Below, one piece after another: positions 26,901 to 41,000 of a DNA stretch of 64,000 nucleotides. Below the pieces are notes generated by a model, which did not search any database, was not told where the DNA came from, and saw nothing but the letters and a program-made list of their open reading frames with translations. Both the position numbers and the translations under genes were made by a program. Source of the DNA: Larix kaempferi (Eukaryota; Streptophyta; Pinopsida; Pinales; Pinaceae); contig BSBM01000904.1 in NCBI GenBank assembly GCA_027924585.1, positions 21,723,001 through 21,787,000 of the forward strand. Direction: 5' to 3'. Position 1 is the stretch's first letter, and the number at the start of each line of letters is the position of its first letter.

Positions 26901-29045
26901 TAAGCACTAGTACTGTCTAGTATCCAGTATCTAGTATCTTTGTCTAATAACTAAGTAGCAGTAGCACTGGAAGGGTAGCTTCTGGGTATGGAAACAAGCT
27001 GTAACTGTAGAATATGAGAAGCCCTAGTTCCCTTATGCACCATGAAAGAAGAAACTCCCACAAACTGCCTCTATTATCATGCGCTTGCTAAGTTCATGTT
27101 TTCCCTAGTTGCAACAGTGTTGTACTCGAGTCCTCTCGGTATGATCATGATGTGGTCACATTCACTGAAAGGGACAACAAAACACAGCAAGAAAATGACT
27201 TTGTTGAAGGGTATCTGGGCATTTATAGACAGCCTGGCAAATCAAACTCGGCCTGACTGAGTTTGATTCATGTCAACACAAGTTCGACTCGCAAGGACTT
27301 GAGAATCAATCTTGGTCAACCGAGTTTGACTCACAAAGTTTCAGTTCTGTTCATTTTAGGGCGGAGGTGAGTCACACTCGGAGACTAAAGTGCCTGGTAT
27401 CACTAATCTTTTATCTTTGTAGATTTCTCTATTTTTTCCTACTTAAATTGGATATTGTCATAGTTATCAGGTAGGACTGTTTGTCATATTGATATCACAA
27501 CATTGTCTGATCAGAGCGAATCTGAAACACAATCTGAATCTTCATAGTTATTACAATATGTGGCAATTTCTGAAAGAACAAAATCAGAATCTACAGAAGC
27601 AGCATTTAGAGACAACAGGCAAATGACATAGAGCTTGTAATATTATCTTTAAGGAAGCCAAACAGTTTAAATAGCAAGCTGACATTGTTGATGAATGGCA
27701 ACGGCCTATGTACATCTGTTACCAATGCACCTCTGACTGTACATATCGAAGCTACCAGATCCAGTCATGAGCATGCAGGTGGTTGATGTAAGCTGTGAAT
27801 GGCTAGTCTTGCTATCTTTATATTTGAGGGTAGTCTTACTATCTTTATATTTGAATTGAAACATTGTTTAAACTTTAATTATGGCTTATAATGTGATGCA
27901 TCCCAAGACATATATGCTTGATGCATGTCATGGAACTGTTAAAGTTTATATATAACTTATTCAAATTTTTGATAATGCCATCATAGTACACACTTATGCC
28001 TGTTGTGAATGCCTTATACATGCTGTGAGTCTTACTGTGTGTCTGGTTTATATGTACTTGCCATTCTGTATGCTTTCCCTTGTAAGCAAACAGTAGTTTT
28101 AGCCATGAACAATAACATCAGACATCAAAGCTTTAAGGAGTGTAGGAATAATTATTTATTAGTATATGGGTTGTTACTTTGGTATTCAACAACATCAAAA
28201 GTTTTCTTTTTGATTTTGGTGTTTTTATTCGATTGATGGTGAATAAATACAGGGCTTGATGCAGATGTTACTGTTATGCTATTGTCAATAATGCAGGTGT
28301 ATATGGTGGAGTTATACCAGGACTCACTTGTAGATTTGCTTCTGCCAAAGAATGCAAAGCGATTGAAACTTGATATTAAGAAAGATGCAAAGGTAATTGC
28401 TTTATTTTATGAATACTTCTGTTCCAGTCAACTTTTACCATGTTCTGGTGCTAAAAAATTCTCACTCTCTAACTATATATGTTAAGGTTTTAGAGATAGT
28501 GGGCCATATACTGTGAAGCATTTGCTGGTTTATTGTTAACTTTTTTTCCTGCTCGTTTGGTCTAGTCAATAAAATTGGTTCTACTTTGCGGGTATTTTTG
28601 AAGGTTTTTATTTTTGAAATATTGGGAGCTAAATCGAGATGCTCATTTGAGAATCACATTGTTGCTTGATATTAGAAACAGAATGATACTGATTAATAAT
28701 TTCTGTAGGGAATGGTTATGGTGGAGAATGTTACTCTTGTAACTATATCTACATTTGAAGAGCTTGAAGCTATTGTGTGTAAAGGGGTAGAAAGGCGACA
28801 CACTTCTGGAACTCAGATGAATGCAGAAAGTTCAAGATCGCATTTGATACTTTCTATAATCATAGAGAGCACAAACCTTCAAACTCAGGTCCAAGTCAAG
28901 GGGAAGGTATGCATTCTGATATTGTTCAGTCCCCGTTTTTCTTTCCTACACAGTGTTGGATTCAGACACAAGATTGTCGACAGGAATACACAGAAGAAAA
29001 GGGAGAGAATAAATTGATTGATAATTAGGTGATGCAATGTTTCAT

Positions 29046-29082
<37 letters not shown>

Positions 29083-32000
29083 ATGTTACATAACTTTTGA
29101 ATACTCTTTTGATGACTGCATTTATGAACTCATGATTACATCCTGATCCCTTTTATTATGAAGACTAAGTCATTATTGCATTCCTAAAGTATACCTTAGT
29201 GCTAATTATGGCCATTTTATCTGACACCCTACCTGTCAGTTTTTATACACACAAGTGTAGACAGGAATGCACGTAAGAATAAGAGAGAATAGATTGATAC
29301 ATTATTGAGTGATGCAATGTCTCATTACATAGGAGAGAAAGTAGTTATGCAACCACTAAATACCTGATCTTTAAATGACAACATTTATTAACTAATTATT
29401 ACATCATTTCATTATAAAGTTTTTAACTATACCTTTATTAAATATCTAAAGTGTGCCTAAGTGCTAATTATGATCAATATGGTAATATCGAACACCTTAT
29501 AATGGTCATATGACATAAATTGCTTGTTCCAAAACAAAACCAGAACCTTGGACAAGCATTTGCAACCCACTCCAAAATATAATGTTCAATCAGCGACTGG
29601 AAGTGAATTGTATCAGGTCAGGTTGATGAAGTACAAATGACATCACCATCCTTATATCTGACCATTGACTCATTAGTTGGATGAGACAATGTTGGTTGAA
29701 TAATCAACCTTTCCAGCATTATTGTAGAGCTTGGCTTGTTCACAAACTCACCTGCGCCACAATTTGGTGGCCTAACACATCAAAGTTTTGCTTTTGGTTC
29801 TCTGAGGTAGTACCATCTCATTTTACTTCTTCATCTTCACCCTCCCCAATAGTCTTCATCTCTTTGTAAAACTTAGCATATAAGGCATAGTGAATCTGCT
29901 GCTTACCTTCTCATTTTTCCAATTTCTCTCCTGTAATTATCAACTTCTCTTCACCATCTGGCATCCACCAGTCAAATCAACCCTTGTTCTTCCACACCCA
30001 TAGCATTCACCTTTTTTCTCTTTCTGTCAACATAAAACATTTATTATTACTGAAGACAGCATCTAAGTGTGGGCGATGCTTCATAATCCAACTAACAGAG
30101 TAAATTTTTCTACAATCTTGGGATATAGGAGGCATCCCTGCATATCAACCTCTTACGTCTCATCTGAAGTTGCACACTTATCTTGCCTTGAAATTTGTGT
30201 TCTTCCCTGCCATTTAAGACAACAAAATTGGAGTTTGATTTGTCCTCAACGAAATTATTATACTAGTTTTTTTAATTAGTAGAGTGTTGGTATGCACCTG
30301 ACTCAAAATTTTGTAAGCATTCTCTATTTCCAAGCTAAGTCACATGGTTCGGGTTTGAGTTAGTAAATTTGATTCAAATTCGAATTTACTGATGAGATTC
30401 GGATAAGATTTGCCATGATATTCCTCCATATACATATTTCAAGATTTTTAATGTATAAATGTATTAAAAATATTGATTTTTAAATTTTTTTAACATTAAA
30501 AAGCACATAATGAATAAAAATGTGGATTTCTTACCTCAAATCGGCTTAGCCTCTTGTATTATGACCATGTCTCACATTGGATCAACGCAAATTGAGTGTG
30601 TCAAGTTGGTCTCCACATTCAAGTCAGCATGTGCATACACAAGTCAACCCTACCTTCTTATATTGTTCCAAATTTGACAATCCATTTGTAATTTGTCCCA
30701 TAAACTGTAATATCCCTACCATGGAAAATTACTCAGTTTTGAGCAATTTTCGAACCTTGGACTAGTGAAATCCAAGCTCTCCCAAATGCTCCCAAATACT
30801 TTCGAATTCTGTCTGGAAGGGTTTGAGGGTTCTTAGGACATCCTAATGCATCGACTGGACACCAAGACAGTTGCTAAAGGCATTCATGACTTGCATTAAT
30901 CAAGGAAGAATGAAAAGGAAAAACACTAGTGAAATCGATGTTGAAACCTCCCACTAATCACTGACTTGTTGACTTTCCAAATGTTGTACGACCCTCCCTA
31001 ATTTTTGAACAGAGGCTTGGCATGGATAAAGGACTTCATTAACAACCAAAAGGCAACATTTATCATGATCTACAACTGGTTATTGCACCCATCAAACAAA
31101 AAGTTGTAACACATATACATTGCTTGGAAAATGTACACAATGGACATGGAAATTGTTGCATAAACTTTAATAAAATGCCCAAGGGGCCTGCATATGGTAA
31201 TTTGGTCATCTACGATTCTACAGTACATCATAGGCTGCTCAAACAACTGCAAAAACTCAGAGAAAGTCTGATACAAACAGATGAATAACTACTCCAAAAA
31301 GTCCACAAGAAAGCATAGGGGAAATTAGCTCGAATAAGTAGTTTGCTTGGAATTTATACATGAGATACATAAAATTTCGAATTATGGCTCAGATATGCAG
31401 CTCAATACAGTGCCATACATCAAATCCCACATCAATTGAGTCACAAAATCATCCTCCACAAGTTTTATGCAAGTATTAGTGCGCCATCAACACTAGAACA
31501 TGAACATTGAGAAGAGAATGTGAGAAGAGAAAGTAGAAGAAGATCTATGAGAGGAACTCGAACTGTAGAGGTATTTGAACCTGCATCAAACACTTCCTTT
31601 AAGCTCTGATAAGAGGTCTGAATGGCCTCTCCTCCAACCAACTTGGACAGGGATCTTTCACCTTCGAAATTGGTTCAATAACAGGGAAGGTAAACACCCA
31701 CCGTCCATGGACAAGCTAAGCTCTCCAAGAGTGCAAAACAAAAATGATCCAAAAGCTGCTCTCCTTCCTCATACCCCTCTTTTATTAACTTCATGTGGAT
31801 TCATGAGGTCGAATTTCCCTCCAAGACACTAACCCAACTCGAGCTAGTGATTGATTCCTTCATGAGACACTTGTCCTCCTCATTCTTGCACTCTCTTTCC
31901 ACCTCATTTTCCTTTTTATTATTGTTTATTTGGCCCATTTAATGTGAATTTGTAAGTCTAAGGTCATTTTGGGTCTTGTAGCTCCCTTATTCCAAATTTT

Positions 32001-35000
32001 GATGCTTCCATCCCAACCTAGGGAACTAGTAGATTAGTGGAATTTTTCCTCCATGATAATTTATTTGGATGGAGACATTACAAACTTTGAATTGGGAATT
32101 TGCTCTTCATGTGACCCACCTTGCCCATTTGACTCTAATTTTGGACATCATGCTTGGCAATTATTTGACCCTTAACACCAATTTGACAAATTATTATGAA
32201 CATGGCCAAGTGGCTTAGGGGACATGACAAATCCTTCCCTCTCAATATTGCTTGTCCTCAAGCAATATGGACCATCTGCACAAAATTTTGAACCAAACCA
32301 ATGGTTTCTCACTTGATACAAGTGATGATATGTATGATGAAACATTTGTGTACTTTTCCACCAACTTCTGCAAACTACTTCATGAACTCCAAAGCAAAAC
32401 TAGTTGAATCCAAAGATGATCCTCAAGAATACAAGGTGCAATATATATTCTCCTATGCAATGCATAAGAGACACATGGAAGTCATCATAACACCCTGGAA
32501 GAAAAAAAACATAAGTCCATCCAAAATTATGTTTCCCATGTAGGAAACCATCACCATCTGCTGTAAAGATGAACCCATGGGGAAGAGAAGAGGCTTGCTT
32601 CCTCAAGCCAACCAACCAAAATGTGCTCCCAATGAGCTGCCAATGATCAACAATGCCCGAGTCCCATTGCTTGTGCACTCTCCTAGTGTACAATGTCATC
32701 AAGAACCAATCTAGCAAGTATGGAATGCCAAGGTACCAACACTTGTGCACCCCATCAATACATAGTGTGAATATATACAAATCAGAAAGTGGGATGCCCA
32801 TGTCCCAATGCTTGTGCATTCCTATCATGCACAAGGTCTGCCAAAACAATACCTCAAAGTAGGAGGTGTACAATATCCTCCAAATTATTTCAAGCAAGCG
32901 TGGAATGCCAGGACCCCATAACTGGCGCATTCCATCAATGAGCAAAATAACACAAAATTTTACATCAAAGTGAGGAGTGCCAGGATCCCACTCTCTAATG
33001 AGCATCCTCCCAAACATCATAAGTACAAAACATAGATCATCAAAGTAGATAACAACATCATACAAATGTACATCAAGAAGGTGCCTCATCAAAAAATCAT
33101 GAAAGTGCTTGTACATCCAAGTAAGTAGACCACCATTTGCCAAGTGCATACAAGCATCAAGTGACCAATCAAATCTGCTCCAATGACATAGGTGAGAGTC
33201 CCATGTCCAAGAATGCTGCTCCAAGAAAGTGTGGGAGGTGTCATAGAGTGTTGCCATGTGTGCTTTCACCCAAACGTTGGATGAAGAAGCTCTCCCATCA
33301 AGTGAATTACATAGTGAGCAAGAAGAAGAATGAGTATCATATATGCACCCATGAATATGTGTATCATCAAGAAATAACAAAGGATATTGTTGCCAATAAG
33401 AATGTGCTCCAATCATAAATATCTTCACCCAAGTATTGAATGAAGTTCCTCCAATATCAAATGAACTAAGCAAGGAGCAAGGAAAATCATGAGTCTTCAA
33501 GTGAACATCATAGGTGCATCCATGTATGTGAGAGTCATCAAGTGAGAGCAATGGATGTTGCTGCAAATGTAAAGAAGAAGGTGCTCTAGTCATGTCATCA
33601 TCAAAAGGAGAGATAGGAGTTTCATACTCATGTGGCATTGCTATCACCAAACTTGTAGGTGCCCCTTGAGATGGATCCAAGATGGATGGCAGAAGGGAAG
33701 GGCAACCTAAGAGGTGCAACCAAGATAGCCTCGACTCCCAATGGATGGTTGTTACGCCAATCGAGGCAATCTTCACTTTGTGTTGTCTTTGCCCAGACAA
33801 CAAAGGGGGAGACTCAGATCTACTCCCGATAGGAGAGATCAAACCAAAACACCAAATCAAAGTTAAGTGTGAGTGAGGTATTGTAAGGTGTATGGTGTAT
33901 CCTAGACCTAAGGATGGAGTCACAAGATAAGTAAGGGGTTCATTGTGAGTGTGAAAGTGACTTACAGTGTTTAAAATGAGATCCAGGATTAAAGTACTAG
34001 TCAATTGTTAGAAAATCCACTGCCTTGGGAACCGTGTCCAATGCAGAGTAGTTTAGGGGTTGAATTGGGGCTAACTAGTACATGTGACAAGCTTGATCAT
34101 GAGATATGACAATATCACAAGGGTTCATTCCATCAAACAAGGATCAAACCACAAGTTAATCCAACAATCTAGGAAAGTCGAATTGACTTGGAGAGAGATC
34201 AGTGCCTTGGGAATTGGGATAAATGGAGTCAAAGATTAACTTATGGTTGATGACCCTTGTGGAATAAGATAAGTGGGCTATTAAAGGTTTGATGGATGAA
34301 TATTTTTAGATCTAATAGATCATGGTTTGACCTAAGTGGACCACAATCCCTTAAAACAATGAATGCTATCCCCAAGGCAAGATTTCACAAAGTGACCTAC
34401 TAGACCTAGGTTTCAAGGTATGCTTGTTCCAAATCCACCAAAATCTCATGTACCCATGTCCTACAACTGGACCAACTCCAATCTCCCAAGAAGTGCGACT
34501 TTTCCCAATGAGGGTAAAAGGTGGGTAAATGGGATCAAGACAAGTCCAATGGCATCCAAACTTTAGATCCAAGTAGGTTAATCAAGTGACAATGTGGATC
34601 TACAATATCAAGGCAATCCAAGGGTTAGATCTTACTAGATTTGAGTTTTAAGATACCAAGTGGTCCAAAATGGGGATTAAATCCCTTAAAATGTGGAATA
34701 GGGCCCACAAGGTAGAAATTGCCAAAGTAACAGTCCAAGGGTAGGTTTTAGGATGTGTAGATTATGAATCAAGTGTAATCTCAACTATCCATGTCCCGGA
34801 TCTAGGGTTACTCACCTTCCCCAAGAAGTGCGACCTCACTTGGAGAGGCTAAGTTGGCTTGGGAAGGGGGTCAAATGGAGGCCAATCCTCACCAAACTAT
34901 AGATCCGGGATGCCGTGGATACTATAGAGGTGGGTTTTAAATATCTTACCCAAGAAGCCACTAGATCTTAGTAGATCTGAAAAAAATGTAAAAATGGGGG

Positions 35001-38000
35001 TTTTGATTAATTAGGGTTTGAAGTATTTTAGATAAGTGGATAGATCATGGAAAGAGATTACCTTGAGATCATACTTAAGTGATGTGAATGAGATGCCTTG
35101 TTGTTGAGGAAGACTCCCGTAAAGATCAAATGAGAGACTGTTGATTTTGCTTGTCGAAATGATGCCCTAGCCCACAAGTGCGTCCTCTTCTACCTGTCAA
35201 TCCAAGGAAAGCGATTTCAATCAGAGAGGTCAAGTATGGAGGAAATACAAGCGAGATGCAACAGTAACATGAAATAGAAGGTCCTGGGACAGTACTACTC
35301 CCTGTTACCAACGAAGAGATCAAGAGAAGAAGTAGGGAGAGTCTTCCCCTACCAATACTTCCTCCTCAAACCAAATCGGCCTCCACCTGTAGATGCAAAA
35401 ACGTGTTACAAAAGAATATGGCAAGACAAGATCTCCAATAACTCAGTGCAAAGGAAGAATCAATGAACGAACACCAAAAACATTCACCACAACACTGGAG
35501 ATAGATGCGATAATAATTTTCTATTCCAATAATCCAGAGCCACAAGTCCCCTTTACAATGAGAGGCTCTCTCCTTTAAATAGGAGGAAGAGAGTCCATAA
35601 TCTAACCACTTTTTGAATGAGTGGCTAAGATTAAAAGATCAAAAGATCTAATCAATAGTTGAGATGAGCTCAACAATAAAATACATGGATCACTAATAAA
35701 ATATAACAATAAGTGGACAAAATCGCCCTAGGAGAGGGGATCCCACCAAATCATGATGATAAAATATAACAACTAGCTCATGGTGGGTCCAAGGGGTAAT
35801 TTTAGACACCCTTGGTCAATCCCCATAGCAAAATAATAATAAAATAGTCATCAAAGTACCAATTCGTGCCTCTATGGACAAATCGTGGGCCTTAGGAGGC
35901 CTCAGAAATCATCATAAAATGCCATAAGTGATGGATGTGTGTCCCGATGAAGCTGAAACTGCTGGAGAAGGTGTGGAAGACATCCCACTCATCATCACTG
36001 ATCATCCCATGCCAAAACCTTGCCTCAGTAGCCCAAATCGAATTCCTCTATAGCCATATCTACCAATCCTGAACTGCCTCGGGAAGCGTGAATCTACCCC
36101 AAACTACCTCTTGGAGTGCCTGCGCTGTCAAGGTGAGGGCACCAGTGTGTTCGGGAGGGGGGTAATATGGTAAAATCAAGTGAGTGGACCACCCCCTCCA
36201 TGCACAGCGCCCTAGGTCAACCAGATAAAAACCATCTCTGCTCTGAAAGGGTCTCCGACAGACCAAAACTGCACTGGGATAGCCTACTGAGGCTCAATCA
36301 TCACTGTAATTGCTCGGAACTGAAAACAAACTGTCTCATTGGACTCAGAAGGTCCAAATCTATCCAAGATGTGTACTCATACACCATATGGATCTCTGCA
36401 TGATCATATAATAAATCCAATATACCGGAACAGGTGAAATAATAATAATCTGTAAATGATCAAATAATGTTGAAAACCATGAATCATCATCATAAACCTG
36501 TATCTGATGCATAGAACCATCATATACATATATATGGACCATATATCATCTATCTGTATCATCACAAGGTCCAACCATCTCATGTCCTATGGTTGACCTT
36601 GGTCAAACTAGGTTTGACCAAGTATAACTCAAACTATCATCGGAAGCTGCTGCAAAGTGTCAAAGGTTAATTCATGCTCTACAATTCATTCAGATAGCAA
36701 TTATAACACAAAGTAATCATTACTGGCGATCTAAATCCAAATATATAGTGTCATTAATTATTATTATGACTCAGACTAGACTTTCAAGACCATACTCACT
36801 TCATAGTTGTGATCAATTTGCTAGTGAAGGGTGAAGGCTAAAATAAAATGGCTAGGCTAAAGGATGACTTGACTGACTTAACGTTGTGACACTTTGGATA
36901 TGGGAAAGGGAATACACACCATAGTATAAACTAAATGAGCAACAACACAGGGAATGGCGGTGTCTCACAAATGGATGAGTTGTTCAAAGAGGGTTTATTC
37001 ACCTTTAACAGATGCGTACAATCCATAATACAAATGAGGCCAGCAATTGTTTTGATATAGCATTTAAGTTCCATTGATTTTGGGCCTGAAGTTTCCATAG
37101 CCTTTGATCTATGTGTGTTTATAAACACATTGTATAGATTTACATTTATTTAGGCTCTTTGCTGCAGGTGTGTTTTTAAGGCACTTGTTTACCTGAGCAC
37201 TTCTAGGTGTGTCACAGACAGCTTGTTTACCTAGGTATTTTATTTCACAAAAGATATAACATTTTATTTTCATGGCCATTTTCATTTGGCATGCCTTTCA
37301 TTCATGTGTGTTGAGAAACACATTGCATGAACGGGCTTTTCATACAAGATATAACATTTCATTTTCTAGATTTTGTATTCATGGCAGCACTAAAAGTTTT
37401 AGGTTTAGCCAACACAACTTTAGTGACTAGGGCGAATTCACAAGGAAATCCAACTCACCATAGGTAAGTTTTGTCACCAACTTAGAGCCAAGACACAATA
37501 AACATGGAAGCTCATCCAACCTAAGGAGGATAAAACCAATGAGTATGAATAATGAACTTCTAAGTTTGAGTAGGGACAATAGAATATATATAATAAGATC
37601 AACTAGGTCCACATATCTATATGATCGCCAGATCATGACACTAAGTGCTAAGACATGCTATAAGAATAAATATAAAAGCAATATAACCCCAACATTATGA
37701 TATACCTACTGAGTCATATACTTGAATGCTCATCATCTAAACCATCATTTGTCCTCTGAAACTGCTACTGTAACCTTGGGCACTACTAACTGCTCTGTAC
37801 CAATGGTATAGTGGCTACATCGGTCATCTCTCTGAGTGTCCTGAGACTCAGTCATGGCATGGGGCATAAAAATGCTGTCCAAATCTGATTGTGATCCAAA
37901 TAGATGTTCATCTCAGCATCTCAATGTAAGGGAACTGGTTGAATAATGCACTAGAATCAGAAAAATAATGTATGGTAGCTCGCCTACTATATATGTGATA

Positions 38001-41000
38001 ACAGGCACCATCAGAAAGAAACCTTTCACCCATACTTCATTAGTATGAATTTTGCAAAATGTGGAAGTGTAGGATGTAGGAGAATGAACCAACTCACCCA
38101 AATGATTAGAAAGTGCAAAATTTTCATCATGTGAAGGCTCCATAGGGGTAGGATCATGCACCTCCCTCAAAAGTGTGAAACTTCCCTCATAGGTTGGTTC
38201 CAAGGTAGTGGAATCATGCACTTCTTCAAAAAGTGCAGATCCATCATTAAGAGGCAAATCAAGTTCTTCTTCCACCACAACAAGTGCTTGGCTCTCATCA
38301 AGCTCATCTTCAAACACATCGAGCACATGCAAATCGCCATGTTTCTCATGATCCATCATGTCATGAGAATCCTCCAAGCAATCTACCATATGACAATCTG
38401 AAACGTAGGAGGAAGAACAAGTATCTTGCAACCTCTCAAGAAGTTGCTCATTTTGAATTTTGAGCTTATGAATATCCTCATTATTCTTCAAGTATGCCTT
38501 ATGTAACCATTCATGAAGCTCAACCAAATTGTTTCTATCAAAAAGCAAAGACATAAAATTACCTTCGATGTTGCACATTGCTCTTTGAATCTTCTACATG
38601 TCTTTAAGGATAGATGGCTCCTCCAATGAAGAAACTCTCCAGCAAGAATTTGACACCAATGCTTGATTGTCATGGAGTATGCTAAGGGCCTCATAGATCT
38701 TCCTTTCATTCATCTTCAAAGATCCTTCAATGAAGGATGGCTCATGAGAGTGAACCTCCTCTTCATTTTTCTTGGGATCAACTTCACATGGAAGCTCAAG
38801 TGGTGATTGGGAAGCTGATCTTGGTTCATATTTTGCTACTACAAGGTCTTCTTCTTCGTGCTCACTGGAGTTGGGACTTGCAGCAACCTCATCAAGGCTG
38901 ATCTCTATGTTGCCAATATAGAGGGATGGACATTCATTAGTAGATGTCTCCATGCAATCTTGGTACCCATCAGTAGGCACCATATCATAGCATCCATTAG
39001 TATATGCGTCTACAGAACTTGAGCAACCATCAGTAGTTACTCTCTAATCCATGTTCTCTGTGAGATATGCCTCTAGATGATCCTCAATAGAATAGGTGAT
39101 GGCTTCATTATGTTGACAACCCTCAGTAGTAAGGATTGTGGTCTTAACTTTCCCAACACTGGTGGTGGTCTCCTCATTTAGCTCCTCCTTTTCACTCGAA
39201 CATATATGATTTGCTCTCCAAGGTCTTTTGCAAGAAGGGCGTAGACCTTTCTTCACTAACTCCACATCTTGATTCTTGGGCCTATATCCAAACAAAGCAT
39301 CCACAAAAAATTCGGAAGGAACTACTGGGGATGACTTCGTTGTAACACTATAGGATTGATATTGTTGGGGCAGGGTTTTGCAAGTTTCCCTCCACCATGC
39401 TATTTCCTTCAAAGGATCTTTCCTTGGTGCTTTAATGCCCTTGTTTTCATATTCATTGTGCAAGTTATTACAATAGTAACCATCATCATCTCTGAATGTG
39501 AATGGGGTAGAAGTACTGCAAGAGGGTTTCTCATACTGTCTGTAGTACTCTTCATATTGCTCATGACAGTCATAATCATACTGCTCATCATCCTCATACA
39601 GCTCATAGAAATCATCATTAGAGTAGGACATGGCTGCAATTTTCTTCTTCAATGGATGATCCAATGCACAGGTGCAAGGACCATGCTCTGATACCATTGT
39701 AACATCCCTACCATGGGAAATTACTCATTTTGACCAATTTTTGAACCTTGGACTAGTGAAACCCAAGCTAACCCAAATGCTTTCGATTTCTGTGTGGAAG
39801 GGCTTGAGGGGTCTTAGGACATCCTAATGCATCTACTGGACACTCAGACACTTGTTAAAGGCATTCACGACTTGCATTAATCAAGGAGGAATGAAAGTGA
39901 AAAATACTAGTGAAATCGATGTTGAAACCCCCCACTAATCACTGACTTGTTGGCTTTCCAAATGTTGTACGACCCTCCCTAATTTCTGAACAGAGGCTTG
40001 GCATAGATAAATGACTTCATTAACAACCAAAAGGCAGCATTTATCATGATCTACAATTAGTTATTGCACCCATCAAACATAAAGTTGTAACACATATACA
40101 TTGCTTGGAAAATGTACACATTGGACTTGGAAATGTTTGCATAAAATTTAATCAAATGCCCACGGTGCCTGCATATGGTAATTTGGTCATCTACAGTACA
40201 TCATAGGCCGCTCGAACAACTGCAAAAACTCGGAGAAAGTATGATACAAACAGATGAATAATTACTCCAAAAAGTCCACAAGAAAGCATACGGGAAACTA
40301 GCTCGAATAAGTAGTTTGCTTGGAATTTATACATGATATACATAATATTTTGAACTGTGGCTTAGATATGTAGCTCAATATAGTGCCATACATCAGATCC
40401 CACATCAATGGAGTCACAAAATCATCCTCCACAAGTTTTATGCAACTATTAGTGCGCTATCAACACTAGAACATGAACATTGAGTAGAGAATGTGAGAAG
40501 AGAAAGTAGAAGATCTATGAGAGGAACTTGAACTGTAGAGGGACTTGAACCTGCATTAAACACTTCCTTTAAGCTCTGATAAGAGGTTTGAATGGCCTCT
40601 CCTCCAACCAACTTGGATAGGGATCTTTCACCTTCGAAATTGGTTCAATAACAGGGAAGGTAAACACCCACCGTGCATGTACAAGCTAGGCTCTCGAAGA
40701 GTGCAAAACAAAAATGATCCAAAAGTTGCTCTCCTTCTTCATACCCCTCTTTTATTAACTTCATGTGGACTCATGAGGTAGAATTTCCCTCCAAGGTACT
40801 CACCCAACTCGAGTTAGTGATTGATTCCTTCATGAGACACTTGTTCTCCTCATTCTTGCACTCCCTTCCCCAATTCGAATTGGGAATCTTGGCTGACCAT
40901 AACTCCCTTTATGCATCCTCTTGGTGGCTATTTTTAGCCATGATATGTCAGATTTGTCATAGGTCTGACATCAGGTCTGAATTTGTCATATTTGTCATAG

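Larger units (their letters stand above)
23998..28296 (+). other. KCBP intron 15 with short inverted-repeat elements
   Basis: A 4.3-kb intron. It contains the hairpin element at 25219-25532, an inverted repeat at 25701-25853, a BED-finger fragment near 26400-26600 and an ACTCG/GAGTTTGA-rich patch at 27240-27390. The stretches 23998-25200 and 27400-28296 hold nothing recognised. Confidence 0.65.

Noticed and set aside
39356-39691. A 111-codon plus-strand frame opposite the LTR-element frame
   Set aside because: It is the shadow of the minus-strand Tyr/Asp/Glu-rich frame and looks hydrophobic only because it is the complementary strand.
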